Assembly (NCBI GenBank): GCA_035772785.1
Contig: JAOCPU010000030.1
Location: 310,001-374,000 of the forward strand
Direction of reading: 5' to 3'
Source of the DNA: Phlebiopsis flavidoalba
Taxonomy: Eukaryota; Basidiomycota; Agaricomycetes; Polyporales; Phanerochaetaceae
Length of the DNA stretch: 64,000 nt
The notes under the pieces are model-generated. The model did not search any database. It was given only the letters and a program-made list of their open reading frames with translations, and was not told the DNA's origin. Of the stretch, positions 48,226 through 60,800 are shown in pieces. The position numbers and the translations under genes were made by a program. Position 1 is the stretch's first letter. Every line of letters starts with the position of its first letter.

Positions 48226-49899
48226 AGACTCGCCCGAGTGTGTCGTCAGCGGTCGTCATCGCGCGTGGGCCGCCGCAGGGCGTGGATGCCCTGCAGCCCG
48301 ACAAAGGCGCGGGGGCGGTGCGCGGACATAGAAGGATCCCTGCACGGCAACGTGCCCCGCGGCCTGGCCAGCGATGAGCCTCAGGCTATCGCGTCCTATC
48401 GCCCCGCGCGTGTCGCCGGCGCGGTGCTGCCACGCAGAATAGGCTTCGTGTGGGTACGGACGGCGGACGTGCGGAATAGGGCGATCTGCGGGTCAGCAGC
48501 CCTTGTCCGTGCCCTTCTTCGGAGCCTTGGAAAAGGGTGCGCATCCTCTGTCAGCGTCGGTCAGGGGCTCGGATAAAGCGACAGTGCTGGCATGTTCGCT
48601 TGGAGGATTCGTGCAAGGCGAGGTCGAGGTGAGTACGGAAAGGGCTGCGAGAAGAGGTGCGCAGAGTGGTCGAGTTCAACGAACAGCGGTGGTCGTTCTG
48701 GGAATGCCTGAGGCGTACCCCGCGTTGGTGTTGGTCGTCGCAGCAGAGTCACGCATTTGTGCCAAGCCGACGACGTCGTGGCGTCGCGAAAATGCTGATG
48801 CAGTACTTCCTTTTTAGGATATGCGCTATTGTTGCACCCCAGCCTGCTGCGCTCTCCGCTTGAGCCCCTGAGCTCGTCGGCACGGCACAGGAGGGTCTAG
48901 GCCCATGCGGAGAGTGCTGAGGTACTTGGTCTCCAGTCATCAGGGGAGCCCAAGCACCCAGGGACGAGCATTTTCCTACCTGCCATGCATGAGCGCACTG
49001 TGATAGCTATGGCCAGCAGCACTGTGAGATGCCAAGCTCTAGCTTTACGGTAAGCATTGTATAGTAGGCACGCTTTCATAGTATTCCGTTATACGGTATC
49101 TGACTGTGATGCGTAGACAACAACTATGCGGACTACGAGTCTTTGTCCCTCATGTCATTTAAAGAGGCTCAAAAGGCTCAAAGAGTCGTTAGCCGGGCTA
49201 CAGTAAACCCAAAGAACATGTTCGCGCATGCCGCGGCTCGTCTCGAAACATCAAATTGGCCCGCCTTTGCCCCTGAACTTTGTGGCATTGGTGATGCGCC
49301 CCCCAAGGCCGACGCTGCCGGCGATCATAAGCAGATCCAAATCGCGCCCGGAAAGTGATGGGCTTTGTCGTGACGTAGCGTTATTAACGTGCCTGTCACG
49401 TCGTGCTGTGCCCTCTGCGCTTCGCGAGCCTTTGTGCCCAAAGCGAGCACGGTTCTATGAAACCTTGAACAAGTGCTCTGCTCGCTTTCTGCCATAGGCC
49501 CTGCACGCAGGAATTCTGCGGGCATGACGTGGGGAACGGCCGCACGCTGGGCGTCGTGACGGGTGTGACGGGGGCTGCGCTAGTGCGATTTCCTCCGCAG
49601 CGGCGAGCGAAAGTTGGAACTCCGGCGTCCGGGTCGGGCCCTGGCACGATGTCTGGTGGCAGGCAGATCGAGAGTCTGGCTTGGTCTTTCCCTCGACGTC
49701 TGTCGCCCTCCCCCGTCGCACGGCACTGCCCGCCGCAGCCTGCCCGGCGCCCCAGCCTGCGTTTTCACGCCCGGCCACTGTCTTTTACATCGTCGCCGAC
49801 GAGAGCCACAAAGCCTGCGAGCCGATATCAAAGCCGGCGCAGAGCTTCCCCAGACTCATTTCTTCCTCCATAAACTTACGGCACCCTGGACCCGCGCTT
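48226..49899. other. Head-to-head region between the two histidine kinases
   Basis: About 1.7 kb separating divergent paralogues, expected to hold both promoters and the unlocated first exon of kinase 2. Open frames at 48503-48817 and 49143-49358 (+) match nothing. No TATA box stands out. Confidence 0.4.
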
Positions 49900-52800
49900 C
49901 GCAGGAGTCTACAACTTCTGCAAACCTGACGAACAGCCGCACTGGCACCCCCCGCCGACCGCTGGACACCAACACAGCTCTGGCGCACACACGCCCTCCA
50001 CGAGAACGATACCCACCCTCCGGACCGCGGCCCTCGCCCCCCCCCGCCGCGCCCGCGCGCCACCATGCCCTTACACGCCTCCTCGCACGCCTCCCTCCAC
50101 CCTCGCGGCGGGCTCTTCAGACCCAGATAAAAAACACACCGCCGCTGCTCCCCACGCCCGCCGTGCAGCCCGTGCGCCCGCAAGCCGCACGCCAGGCCTC
50201 TGGGCGCGCATGGCTTGCAAACAAGTTCGGGGCGGCAGGTGGGGCATGGCGACGGCGCCCGAGTGCTCGTCCGCGGAGGAGGCGGACCGCGGAGAAGCGC
50301 GTGCCCACAGGGCGAGCCGCGCTGTACGGCCGCCTATATGTGCGCTGAGGCGCGCAAGCTCGCCGCCGCGGAGGCCGTGGACGAGGTCGTCGTGGACCGC
50401 GAGTGGGGCGCAGGGGAGGTGCGCGCGTCGAGCGTTCCATTCGGCTGTGGGCGGCGGCAGCGGGCCTGCGCATGGGCATGGGCCGGTGACGACGGGGACG
50501 AGGGCGCGAGTGTGCTGGCGAGGAGCCGGAGTGAAACCATGGTAGGTGATGGGCGTCAATCCGGTGTGGGGCGTGGTTGCGCTGGCGGGCGTGGGGGACA
50601 GGAGTGTTGTGATGGGGTTTTTTGTGCAGCGGTTTATGGACTGAGAACGTCGGAATCGGAGGAGACAGCGTGTATCGGAATAGCTTGGAAGGTAGGACGA
50701 TGTGTTTTTTGCGGCAACGGTGGTGGGTGCGCTTTGGCGTTGGCGTTGAGGGACGCTCATGGGTGTTTTGTAGAACCTTCGCGCTAGTGGTCTGCGGGCT
50801 TCTTCATCCTCAACTGGGTCCTCGCCATCATCTTCATCCGGCCAAACCCATCATCATCTCGTCGGACAAGATATTTCACTACGCAGTACGTACCCACGTC
50901 TCAGCCATAGCACCACAGCTAACGCTCATTGCCGAAGATGTCGATCCACCTGCGCTCACGTTCCCCATCTTCTTCATGGTGCTCTACGGCGACCTCCCGC
51001 GAGACCGCAACCTCGTCTACCAGACTACCTTCCTAACCGTATCGACCTGGATGTGGGGCTGCTTCCAGATCCTGACGATGTCGAAACCTCTGCGCGTACT
51101 ACGGCGGAGCACGCACCACTCCCATCAATCTCGTGCGGCACAAAAGGACTTTCTCGCCACGTTCCACTGTTCTAGTGCGTCATCACTGAATATATGCGCG
51201 CCCATTTCATTTTTAATCACCGTCTTTGCAGCTACGCGAACGGCCGCGCAGACTATCGCGCTCTTTGGGCTGGGCATGCATCGGTTTCCCCACGCTCGTC
51301 GGCAGCTTGACTTTTATGACGCTGTGAGATTCTTCGTGCGCATCTCCGTGCGCCTGCTGACGCGCACCTTTTAGCTGCTTTGGGCTTATAGTTCCCGATC
51401 GCACGACCTGGGTTCGCAGTACGTCTTTCTACTGTCTGCTGCGGTCATCGTCGCTCGATCGATGGCTTCACCGAAGAACTTTTGTATGCTGACTTTGGCG
51501 CCCCTTTTCTGTAGACGTAATCAACTTTGTGTGTTACCAAGCGTTCCTTCTCTACCTTCATTACACGCGCGAAAACGTAGGTCGCTCCAGACTCCTGCTG
51601 ATCACCTCACTGACTATATGCGCATACACCCGCTCCACGTACCCACAGGCCGAGCGCCGCCTCTACACGCTCCGCGACCAGCTCAAAGTGCAATACCGCG
51701 CGACGCAAAAAGCGCAAATCAACGAACGCAAAGCCGCCGACTCGAAAGCGCCGGCTCACCTCGTACGTCTTCCACGAGGTGCGCGTGCCGCTGAACACCG
51801 CGCTCCTGGCGGTGCAGAACATGGCGGCGGCGGGCGCGCGCGCTGGGATCGAGTTCGCGGCGCCGAGGGGAGCCTGAGCATGATGAGCAAGGTGCTCAAC
51901 GACGTGCTCGACTTCAACCGCAATGGACAGCGGCCGCTTCGAGAGCGTCGCGCGCCCGTACCCGTTCCACCCAGCGCGTCATGCGCTCGCTGTTTGTGCC
52001 GCTCAAGCTCGCGACGGACGCGCGCGGGCTCGCGTTTGTGACGGACCTGGATGCGGGGATTGATGCGATTGCGAGGCGGGCGTTGTATGAGGCGCAGGGG
52101 GGCGGATGATTGGGGGAGGTGGAGCGACGCTTGCGGGGAGGCGCCGGAGGAGGATGGGGTGGTTGTGGGTGATGAGACGCGGTTGAGGCAGATTATCACT
52201 AACCTCGCGAGGTGCGTTTCGACCCCCACCCCCACTTGCTATATATCGCAATAAATACCGACATGGGACGCACAGCAAACGCGTGCAAGTTCACGCCCGC
52301 AGGCGGGCAACTAACAATCACAACACGGCCTCGTGCTGCCGCACCGCGGCGGCGGCACCTCCCGTCAGGACTCGGACACGCTCACAGGGACAGACATCCT
52401 CCTCTCCAAAGACAGCAAAGAAGCGGGCACGCCGTCGCCGCTCGCGGAGCTCAAAGAGCTCGAGCCCGCGCACCCAAGCAGCAGCTCTCGCGCAAGCACC
52501 ACTCGCGCACGGCACAACTCGATACATTCGCGGGCCCGCCGCCGATGGAGCAGGTCGTTGTGAGGATCGAGGTGAGCGATAAGCGGGGTGTGGGATCAAG
52601 CCGATGGATATGGTGCATTGTAAGCTGTTTTGTGAGTCTTTCTCTTGTGGGGTTGGGGAGGGGGTGCTGATGGGGTGTTAGCTGCGTTTAATCAGACGGA
52701 GATGGGGAGGCAGCAGGAGGACGGCAAGGGCACGGGCTTGGGGCTTGCGCTGTTGTGAGGCAGATTGTGAAGCTGAGTGGGGGAAGGTTGGGTGTGCAGT

Positions 52801-54085
52801 CTTAAGGTTGGGGCATGGGTCTACGTTCTGGGTTGAATTACGTGCGTTCTCCGTTTGTTTTTGTGCGGTGGGTAGGACGCTCATGCAGTCGCAGCAGCTC
52901 GCGCAAGTAGTCGGCGAGAAAAGCGACTCCTCGTACCTCACGCGCCCGCAGTTCACGCCGGGGGGGGGGGGGGGGGGGGGCACACGCAGACCGAAGGTCC
53001 GCGCCCGGAGGAGTTCAACGCGGACCACTTCACCCGCGCCGCCCGTGCGCGCAAAGCTCCACCGCCGACCTCCGCCATGCACGGCATCATGGACCAGGGG
53101 CGGGCCCTTCGAGATCTCCACCGACGCACGCCTCCACGCGGCCGCGTCCTCACCCGCACCCTCGGCGAAACCCCCTCCACCGGCACAGACCCCGACGCTC
53201 CCCCGCGCCCCTCACGACGCCCGAGTCCTCGCCAACGACGGACCTCCACCCGCCGCCGCTGCTCGCCCCACGACAAGCAGCGCGCCCGCACGCAGATTCG
53301 CCGCTCGCACCCGCGTCAACGCGCTTCTCGCCTCGGACGCGGGCCCAGCGATAGCGGCAGCAGCGAGCCCGCTCCCCACGGGCCGCAGGCTCTGGCGCAC
53401 TCCGCCTTGGGGCGCGGTGGACTACAACCCAGGAATCTTGCGCGTGCCTCGTTCGTCGACGGACGTGAGCCCGCTGACGCTCGCAATCTGATGGCGCATG
53501 CTCGCGCGGCTGGGCTTCCGGCGTAGAGCACGGCGAGAACGGCGAGATTGCGCTCGTGAGGTCATGCTGGGCAACGTGCACGCGAACGCACAGTCGCCTC
53601 GCGAGCGAGGGAGACGTGCTCTGCGCTTCGACGGGGTGGTGGGGGGACGAGGGCGGGAAGTATGCGGTGGTGTTTTTGGATAATCAGATGCGGTGCTGTC
53701 GGGCCTTGAGGCGGGTCCGGTCGCGCGCCTCCGCGAGATGGGGCGCACGGATTTCGTGGTTGGGTTGTGGACCGGAAATGCGCTCCTCCGGACGGACCAG
53801 CAGGAGTATCTCGAGGCAGGGCGTCGACCGGTGAGTAGCCTGTTTCTCGCCCAGCCAGAGGTAGTTATATTGTGGCTAATGTGAGTACACGCAGCGTCCT
53901 CACGAAAACCCGTATATTCGAGAAGAAAAAGCTTGAAGGCGATGCTTGACCTCAGGCCGAGGAGAGCGTCGCCAAACGCGGGGCGAAACGGCCGGATACT
54001 TATCAGAGCCCACCGAGCACGAACGGACACCCGGTCATGGACAAACGGCGCACACGCCTTCGGCCCAGACTCCCCACTATACTAA
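49900..54085 (+). CDS. Hybrid histidine kinase 2 (paralogue of kinase 1; frameshifted)
   Basis: Same architecture as kinase 1 on the opposite strand. DEVVVDREWGAG lies near 50375-50410. The membrane part has a LNWVLAIIF-type stretch (about 50810) and LTFPIFFMVLYGDLPRDRNL (about 50956-51015), followed by VYQTTFLTVSTWMWGCFQIL. YQAFLLYLHYTREN (about 51535) leads to YTLRDQLKVQYRATQKAQIN. The H-box SYVFHEVRVPLNT is readable at about 51757-51797 in a shifted frame. Then EGSLSMMSKVLNDVLDFNR, RLRQIITNLA (about 52180-52210), SNACKFTPAGGQLTI (about 52280-52320), VVRIEVSD, GKGTGLGLAL plus VRQIVKLSGGRLGVQS (about 52725-52803). A run of 20 G at 52961-52980 lies in the linker. The receiver has EHGENGEIAL (about 53530), YAVVFLDNQM with the phospho-Asp (about 53660-53690), and ALLRTDQQEYLEAG (about 53780-53820). 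After an intron it ends MLDLRPRRASPNAG, TAA at 54083-54085. The 5' end is an estimate. Confidence 0.8.
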
Positions 54086-54551
54086 TTCTAGCTCCCAATA
54101 TATCTTTGACTTTCCTGCTGAGCCCCTCATCTTATTCGTATACTGACGCCCCCATTGTACCAACAGCCACGGTCTCGCCACACTCATGCCACTCGTCTCT
54201 CGTCTCTCTCATCTTTCCATGGACGGCTCGTGTCATGTCATGCCACCACATCATTATCGATCGTTTGTTCCCATCTCATCTCTCTTGTCGGGCATTAATT
54301 CGCGTTTTCTGTAGTTGTATACCTCCCGCACGCACACACTATCCCTCGTTCGCGCCTTTCCTTCATGGTTGTTTCTTAGTAAAGGCACGCTCAGGTTAAT
54401 GTATGTGACATCCTCAGCGCATAAGTAGTTCTTGATTGTTTCCTGTGCATCACGATTACATGATTCACGGTTGGACCTCACACGCATACAGCCTGTCCCA
54501 TCCACCTGAGTGTGCCGGCGAAGAGGCCATACTCACCGTATGTGATCAATC
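54086..54551. other. Interval between kinase 2 and secreted-protein copy 2
   Basis: About 470 bases separating two convergent genes. T/C-rich on the plus strand. Nothing recognised; it should hold both 3' ends. Confidence 0.4.
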
Positions 54552-54960
54552 TCAGGCGGTCTGCACTTGGATTCCAAGCTAGGGCAAAGGGCAGCGAATA
54601 TCCGGCATACAAATCATCAATACCAAGATATGAAGTTACACTCACAGATCACCCGGTATTGTCCGAAAAAAGTGGCAGCTCCCGCCGTACGTCGCCCGTG
54701 GTCGCCCGGCAGTTCCACGCCCACATAGGTTGACCACATCAACCCCTGGCAACGCATGAGTGCGGAGGAAGATAGAGAAAGTGCGTAATTTTCACAGTTG
54801 TTTCCAGTCCGTAGGGCAGTAGACGCCAATTGTCCTGCTCGGGCTGAAACTCGTTGTTCATGTGTTACCAATACTGGATTCTTTCTGCGGTGTTCATACT
54901 GGGTGTATGCGGTCATGTTACCTCAACGGGAGACCAGCAAATTCGGGTGGTTAGCAGTCC
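54552..54960 (-). CDS. Small secreted cysteine-containing protein, copy 2 (3' part)
   Basis: Minus-strand paralogue of the gene at 8933-9808. It keeps a MNNEFQPEQD segment (copy 1: MNNQLNPAQD, about 54855-54830) and an intron starting GTGAAA and ending CCAG (about 54795-54747). Then a WAWNC-ATTGD block and YGGSCHFF/SDNTG (about 54690-54655), a second intron starting GTGAGT, and a final exon ending GIQVQTA with TGA at 54552-54554. Copy 1 ends WIQVQTA with the same exon structure. I could not find the signal peptide exon upstream of about 54960; it may be lost or displaced by the phosphotransferase block that begins at about 54985. Confidence 0.5.
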
Positions 54961-55093
54961 TGGTACAAGTCACAGGCCATAGGTGTACTTCCACACAATC
55001 GATGGGTGCTTCTCCGACCGTCCTTCCGCGCGTTGAGATCGATCTAGCTCGAGCAACGCGCAAGACAAGATCCTTTGCTTTGAATCACAGTTC

Positions 55094-56179
55094 ATGGACA
55101 GTACTTGTACTGCTGTTTTGCTTTAGAATTGAGGACGCCACGGCGAAAGGGAAATATTGAGGCGGCGGCTGACACAAACCTTCCAAACTGGGGAACTCCC
55201 GGGACCCGGGCCGTCACGGTGCGACTTCAAAGCTTCAAGTCGAAACACTCGGCCACGGCTTCTTCGTCACGTCTCCCCAAAATCTGAAGATGTTTGCCGG
55301 CATAAGTAAGGCGTGTCATTACCAGCAAAAACGACGACGCTGACATTATGTGTCACAGTTGACTCTACTCTAGTTTCCTGCTTCAGACTATACATCTCGC
55401 TGTATCGACGTTTTCGTTGACCCACTACCCCGTGGTGTTACGCCTTTCCCTTTCAAATGCGTTATCAAGGTCAAAAGAGATGGATATGGCCTTGAGGCGG
55501 ACGCTCTCCGGCTTCGTCGCTGCCAACACCATCTATACCCGTCCCTCGCGTGTTGCTGTCAGCAGTCGGAAGCGGGGGCACCAATACATGCTGATGAGGC
55601 GCATGGAAGGCGTCGACCCTCCAGTACCAATGGAAGCTTCTATCAGCGGAACAGCGTAGCAGCATAACAGCGCAGCTTCACTCTTTTTTGAAGGAGTTAC
55701 GCACCCTCGGGCCCTCTCCCTCCTCCTGCGTTCCACCAAGGCACCATCTGCTCTCTCTACGGCAAGCCGCTTAGCGACGGCCGTATACGCTCACCGCAGG
55801 CCGTGTGGCCCGTTCCCCTCCGACGAAAGAGTTCAACGATCTTCTCGTTCAAGAGGCAACCGCGCGATGGATTTTAGAAACGGAGCTGCAAAACATCAGA
55901 GCCGAGATGCGTTGTGATGACCATCGCATTATCTTCACACACGGGGACTTCACGCCTAGGAATATCATGGTCAGCGGAGATCGTGTTACGGGGATCATTG
56001 ACTGTGGAGGCCCTCTGGGTGGCTACCTGAGTACTGGGAAGTCGTTAAGGCGTTGTATTGTCCTGAGCATAAAGCCTAGCGAATGGCAACAAGCGATAGA
56101 GAGCATTGTGCCAGGAGACTATTCTCAGGACCTGCGTACGGACCGTCGAATAACTGATAGGATAGAAGGTGCCTTCTAG
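55094..56179 (+). CDS. Aminoglycoside phosphotransferase (APH/kinase fold)-like protein, copy B, broken
   Basis: Inverted counterpart of the gene at 12840-13953. ATG at 55094 is shared. The 3' half is open from 55805 to the stop at 56179: EFNDLLVQEATARWILETEL, then the catalytic loop FTHGDFTPRNIMVSGDRVTG (about 55935-55995), then IIDCGG, and a C-terminus ending RTDRRITDRIEGAF. The usual IIDWED metal-site context reads IIDCGG here but IIDWEDFW in copy A, so the Asp is kept while the following acidic residue is lost. The middle carries LEADALRF-type and AVGSGYQY-type blocks in shifted frames (about 55490-55600) and RMEGVDPPVPMEASI. Substrate unknown. Confidence 0.65.
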
Positions 56180-57026
56180 GTAGGCTCGTCGCTCAATTTA
56201 GAGATCATGGCTGTGCTCCTGCTTTGCCTTGTATTCGGTGTCAAAAAAGCTGCGGACAGTTTCGTGCAATATGGGCTCACCAAATGAATAGTGTTTCATG
56301 ATACCAATAGCGTACACGTGTCAGCGCACTCCTTAATTGATGTGTTTAGAACATGCGCCACAGTTTCCATGCGCGTGTAGGTAACAGATACCCACATTAG
56401 TGCATTCGTTGAGGCACCAGAAGTCTCTCCTACGGCGGGTGCGTCGTTCAAAAATACAGTATTCACCCATGACACCCGATTTGCCGTATCATAGACACCA
56501 GGTTTGTCGACCAACAAGGTTGTGTAATTCAGGCCTGGAATGAGCTCATTCCGCTTGTTGACGCGACAGCCATGCCAAAGGGAGGTTAGTTTTGTGGTCG
56601 CGAAAGTATTGTCGCGTCGTCGAGCGAGAGAAGTAAAAGCGGGGGGGAAGATATCGCCTGTAATACTCTGCGTTGCGAAAAGACTTCTCTCGCGAGATGC
56701 ATACTCGTAGTCATGGTTGAACATACATGGACAGTCAGTCTGTTATGAGTCGTGAGTCACTGCTGCCCAAGCACCACAATCTTCAAAAAAACAAACGTCG
56801 GTTTTGAGGATATCTTGTGGTACCAGTCACGATTCTTAATTCAACCTGTTAAAGCCAGGGTTTTGATATGGACAATTAAACTAAAACCTGGAGGAGCGTA
56901 CTGCATTTTCCCATACGCGCAAAAGAGAGCACTGGTTCACCCCAAAACCTGATTCCTTCATAAAAAGAGAGATTCGATATCATGAAACGAGCGGTATAGT
57001 ACAAATGCAGCCGGCCAAACAGCCGG
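56180..57026. other. Interval with one intact unassigned minus-strand open frame
   Basis: 56296-56724 (-) is an uninterrupted 142-codon frame starting MFNHDYEYASRERS and containing TNALMWVSVTYTRMETVAHV. Its composition is protein-like, but it matches no family I know and has no signal peptide. Because most other genes here are frameshifted, an intact frame of this length deserves notice. The rest is AT-rich. Confidence 0.35.
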
Positions 57027-57640
57027 CTAGCCCTTCTTAAACCCTAGCAATTCCGTCAGCACTCCACCTGCAGAAGGAGTACCAATCAACTCACCAAGTC
57101 TCCGCCGCTCATAGAATAGATCTGTCCGGCTCGCGCTAAATTTTTCCTAGGTTAACAATCTTCGGGCACCCGTCGCGGTCCTTCTCCAGCCGCGTGCACT
57201 CTGCACAATAATACGCGTCTGAGATTCCTGTTTTGCCCCATCAACGTTATGTAGGGAGAGGAAGGGAAGAATGGGCGCACCAGGAGAGCCACAGATGATA
57301 CACCGGCCACCGTAGGTGCCAAAGTTGCACTCGTCACAGATGCGCACGAGGGTTTCGGGGCGAACGTAGGAGTCGCAGACTGGGCTGTAATGTCAGCGTA
57401 GCGTGAGTGGAAGAAGCAGGATTGATCTATTTGAAAGACGCACCATTTACCGTCGCATTTCTCGCAGAGACGGCCGATGGCTGGTAACGTTAGTGAGGGT
57501 AGCTGAGGGGAAGCCTAAGAGAGGGCGTACCAATGCCCGGTTGCCTGCGGCGGCACATGATCAAATCTTGGGTGGCATATAAAGGTGAGAGTAAGCTTCA
57601 CCAATCATCGTAGCGACATACCGGGATGATGCTTCGACAT
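57027..57640 (-). CDS. RDS3: Splicing factor Rds3/PHF5A (SF3b subunit), nearly intact
   Basis: Small zinc-knuckle protein of the SF3b complex of U2 snRNP, needed for branch-site recognition. Exon 1 is MSKHHP (57622-57640), with donor GTATGT. Exon 2 gives [12 protein letters not shown] (one Arg more than usual), exon 3 [12 protein letters not shown], exon 4 [20 protein letters not shown] then [15 protein letters not shown]. Exon 5 gives [20 protein letters not shown] then IVNLG. All CxxC pairs of the three-zinc fold are kept and the introns join in phase. After VNLG about 11 extra bases, including a TAG, intervene before [14 protein letters not shown] last intron (GTGAGT...CTGCAG) then leads to [15 protein letters not shown] at 57027-57029. 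The insert is either a sequencing fault or a real truncation at residue 92 or so. Confidence 0.9.
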
Positions 57641-57860
57641 GGCGAACGGTAGAGGTGGTTGTAGGTGTACAAAGTGGTAATGAGTTTCGCAGCGGCGGGA
57701 ACGACCTAAGCGGTCTGGTCCACGTGGATTGCCACGTGCACAGCGCACGAGGGGCTATCTCTTCTCCGACATTCCCGGGAACATATTCCTATCCAAACAG
57801 ACCAAGCAATTATACAATTCTAGTGCTATTATACAACTATAGATACATCACAGCAATCCC

Positions 57861-60800
57861 TCATGCCTTCGTCGCACACGAAGAAGAACCATATCCTCCA
57901 ACGAAATCGCACGATACATGTCCCCGTCTGGCGCCCATACCGCGTCGTCGAGGATGTACAACCAACAAGCCGCCCTTGCCGTCCACGCTCGTTGAAACGC
58001 GGAACAGCGGCATACGCGACGCCTCGTGCGCGCGGCCCGTTGGGATAAACAGCAGATTGTGCGCCGACGCATAGTCCCTCGACTCGACGACGATGCATCC
58101 GGAACGTAATCTCCTGCGTGCGCGCGGCGGGCTTCGGCTTAGGCGCCGCCTTGGGATTCGCGCGCGGACATGGCGCGCACGCGGTGGTCGGGACGCGGGA
58201 GCTCGGTGGCCGCACGGGGTCCGAGCTCGATCGCGGTGTTCATGAGCTGCAGCCCGCGTGTGAAAGCCGTGCGCGACGGCGCATTCACGGCAATCGTCGC
58301 TGGACGCTCTCGGGGAAGCTGCCCTTCCAGAAGGTGTACCACTGCGCGACCTCCTCGAAGCTCGGGCTCGGTGAGGCCAGCCACAAGTGTAGGACGTCCA
58401 GCCACTTGGGGAAGAACTCTGTCTGTCGAGGATTTGCGAGAGAATCGAGGGCCGCAGGAGAGGCTCCCAGCGCAGCACGTCCTGGAGAGGCTCCATTTGT
58501 TGCTGTCGTGGATTGACGCGGAAGTCGTCGCGCGGAGGCGGGCGCCAAGTTTGGGGACGACGTATTTGAGCAGCATGCTGTCCCAGTCTCCAACATCGAA
58601 GACCTGCGCAGCGTGAATGTCAGTCACTTGTATGTCGCATATGAAGAGAGAGGCTTACTTCTTTCCACGCCGCTAGATCCTCCGGCATCGGTGCGCGTCC
58701 GCCACAGCCCACCCCCGCAGTACACTCTTGATCTTCCTACCGAGCATCACCCAGCACATCCTCCAGCCTGAGCCCAATGTGTGGTAGCCACGGGAACACG
58801 AGGGCGCGGAGCGACACCTTGTGCCTGCGCGGGCTCCAATCGCTGACTGCCTTGTGCACCTTCGGCAGCACCAGCTGGTCAAAGAAGTTATCGCGCACAA
58901 ACGGCGGAAGGTATTTGGACCACGCCTCGTACAGCCGTACAGCGGGTTGGGGATCGTCGGGCGACCAGTCGTTGTTGATGTGATGAGCGCCACCTTCGAA
59001 GCCAGGCGTTCCAGATGAGACTCTCGTATGGTGTCATCGGTTTATCTCTGCAGATGCCACAATTAGCGAATATTTACGAGCAGAGGGGTCATACAACTCA
59101 CACCGCAGGCGCTGTAGATATGATCGTACTCGACCCGTACACTTGTACCTGTGCTGCGGGGGCTTCGTCCGGCTCCGTCATTTTCAGGGCCTTCCGCCAA
59201 AGCCTGAAATTTGACGTAAATGCGGTGGGGTCTTCTAGAGGCTGCCATGACGCAACATGCGTCGCACCTGTAGATATTGAGAATTAGCCAGAATACGTGT
59301 AAAAAGCGTGTTCCCTACCACTGGAGCAATAGCGGCCACCACAACTTCATCTAGACGATATCGGTCAAACTCGTTGGGATACAAACCAATGAGGGTCTCG
59401 AAGTTCGCGGAGAACGGTTCCAGGGAGATATCGTAAGATGATTTCATTTGCTTGGCTGAGACGCGATGTCGTCGACTACGATGTGCACCCGCTGCAACCG
59501 CGCAATCACTGCGATACACCACCGTAAGAATTGATAGAAGCGTTGGAAAATAGGATACTATACGTTGAGCTTCGTCCCTCCACCCGCTTGCACAACCGTT
59601 GATCTTCCTGTTGCAACCACTTCTTGCGTTCTTCCAAAGCACGCGCTTTCTTTAGCGAGGCCGTCCAGATCGCCTTTACATGACTCAGTGATGAGTCGAA
59701 GGTTATGGCGGAACCTCGGCAGACGACGCATGGGGTCCGTAGTCGGGGTCCAAGACGCCATGAGGATACATCGGCGAGATTAGAAGATACCTCGCGCGGC
59801 TTGGTGCGAGTACATAATCAGTATTTGAGATATTATCGTAGTATAGGATACTCAACTGTTGCTCCCGTCGCGTCGATAATCTGACCAATGCCGAGACGGA
59901 GCTCGGTGCGTCCTGACCTGCTTCGGCAACAATCTGCTCGTACGTCTTGTGTTCAATTTTTCTTCTTGGTCTTTTTGGGCTTCTTCCAAGCGTCAGACCT
60001 TTCCTGCGGTTCGTCACGCCCTTCGGCTTCCTCCCTTTTCGCGGTCGCCGCCTCTTCCTCATCATCACTAACAGCTTCGCCTCTGCGCCTGGCCTCCGCC
60101 TTCGACTGCTCCGTCTTCTCCTTGAAACCCTTGAACGCAAGACCCATACCCTTCGGCCGCAGCTTGCTTTCAACGGGAGTGACGATACCCTCACCAGCCG
60201 TGCCAAGACCGTCCCTGCCTGCCAGCCCATCTTCTCTAGCATACGGGCACCGAACGTGCCCCCAATCTTGCTGAAGTAGCCGCGCGTACTTCTCAGACGC
60301 GCTGAGATTCGAGACCTTTGGCGTGTTCGCCCCGCTTCCTGCGGACCCATCACGCACAAATGCGCGCTGGGGACGCGCCTGCTTCCCGAACGCAGTGGCA
60401 CATCGAAGGCCTCGGGTGTTGCGCGCTCGGCTTCGGGAGCTGGGGGACGCAGCAGGCGGTGTTTCGGTGACGGAGGAGAGGTTGAATGTGCTTTGTTGCT
60501 GGCTTTGCTGGTAATGCGGAGAATGTGGAAGCTCCGCCGCTCTTGTGAGAAGGATCCTATGCCCACCTTTGCCAGCTCCCAGCCCGGCCTGCCTTCGGCC
60601 TGCGCCGATGCCAATTCCTGCTTTGCCTGCACCAATTCCAATCCCGGACTTGGAGGCACCGAGGCCAGCTTTGCCTGCACCGAGGCCAAGACCACCAAAG
60701 CGAGGGCGTTCCTCTTCCTCTTCTTTCTTCTTCCTCTTATTCTTCCTTGTCTCGTATTCGAGGAGAAGGCTCCTTGGAAGGTCCCGAACATGACCTCATC

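Noticed and set aside
59703..60791. 362-codon minus-strand open frame as a complete gene
   Set aside because: It is the middle of NTR1; the G-patch continues in another frame, and the family's N- and C-terminal parts lie on both sides.
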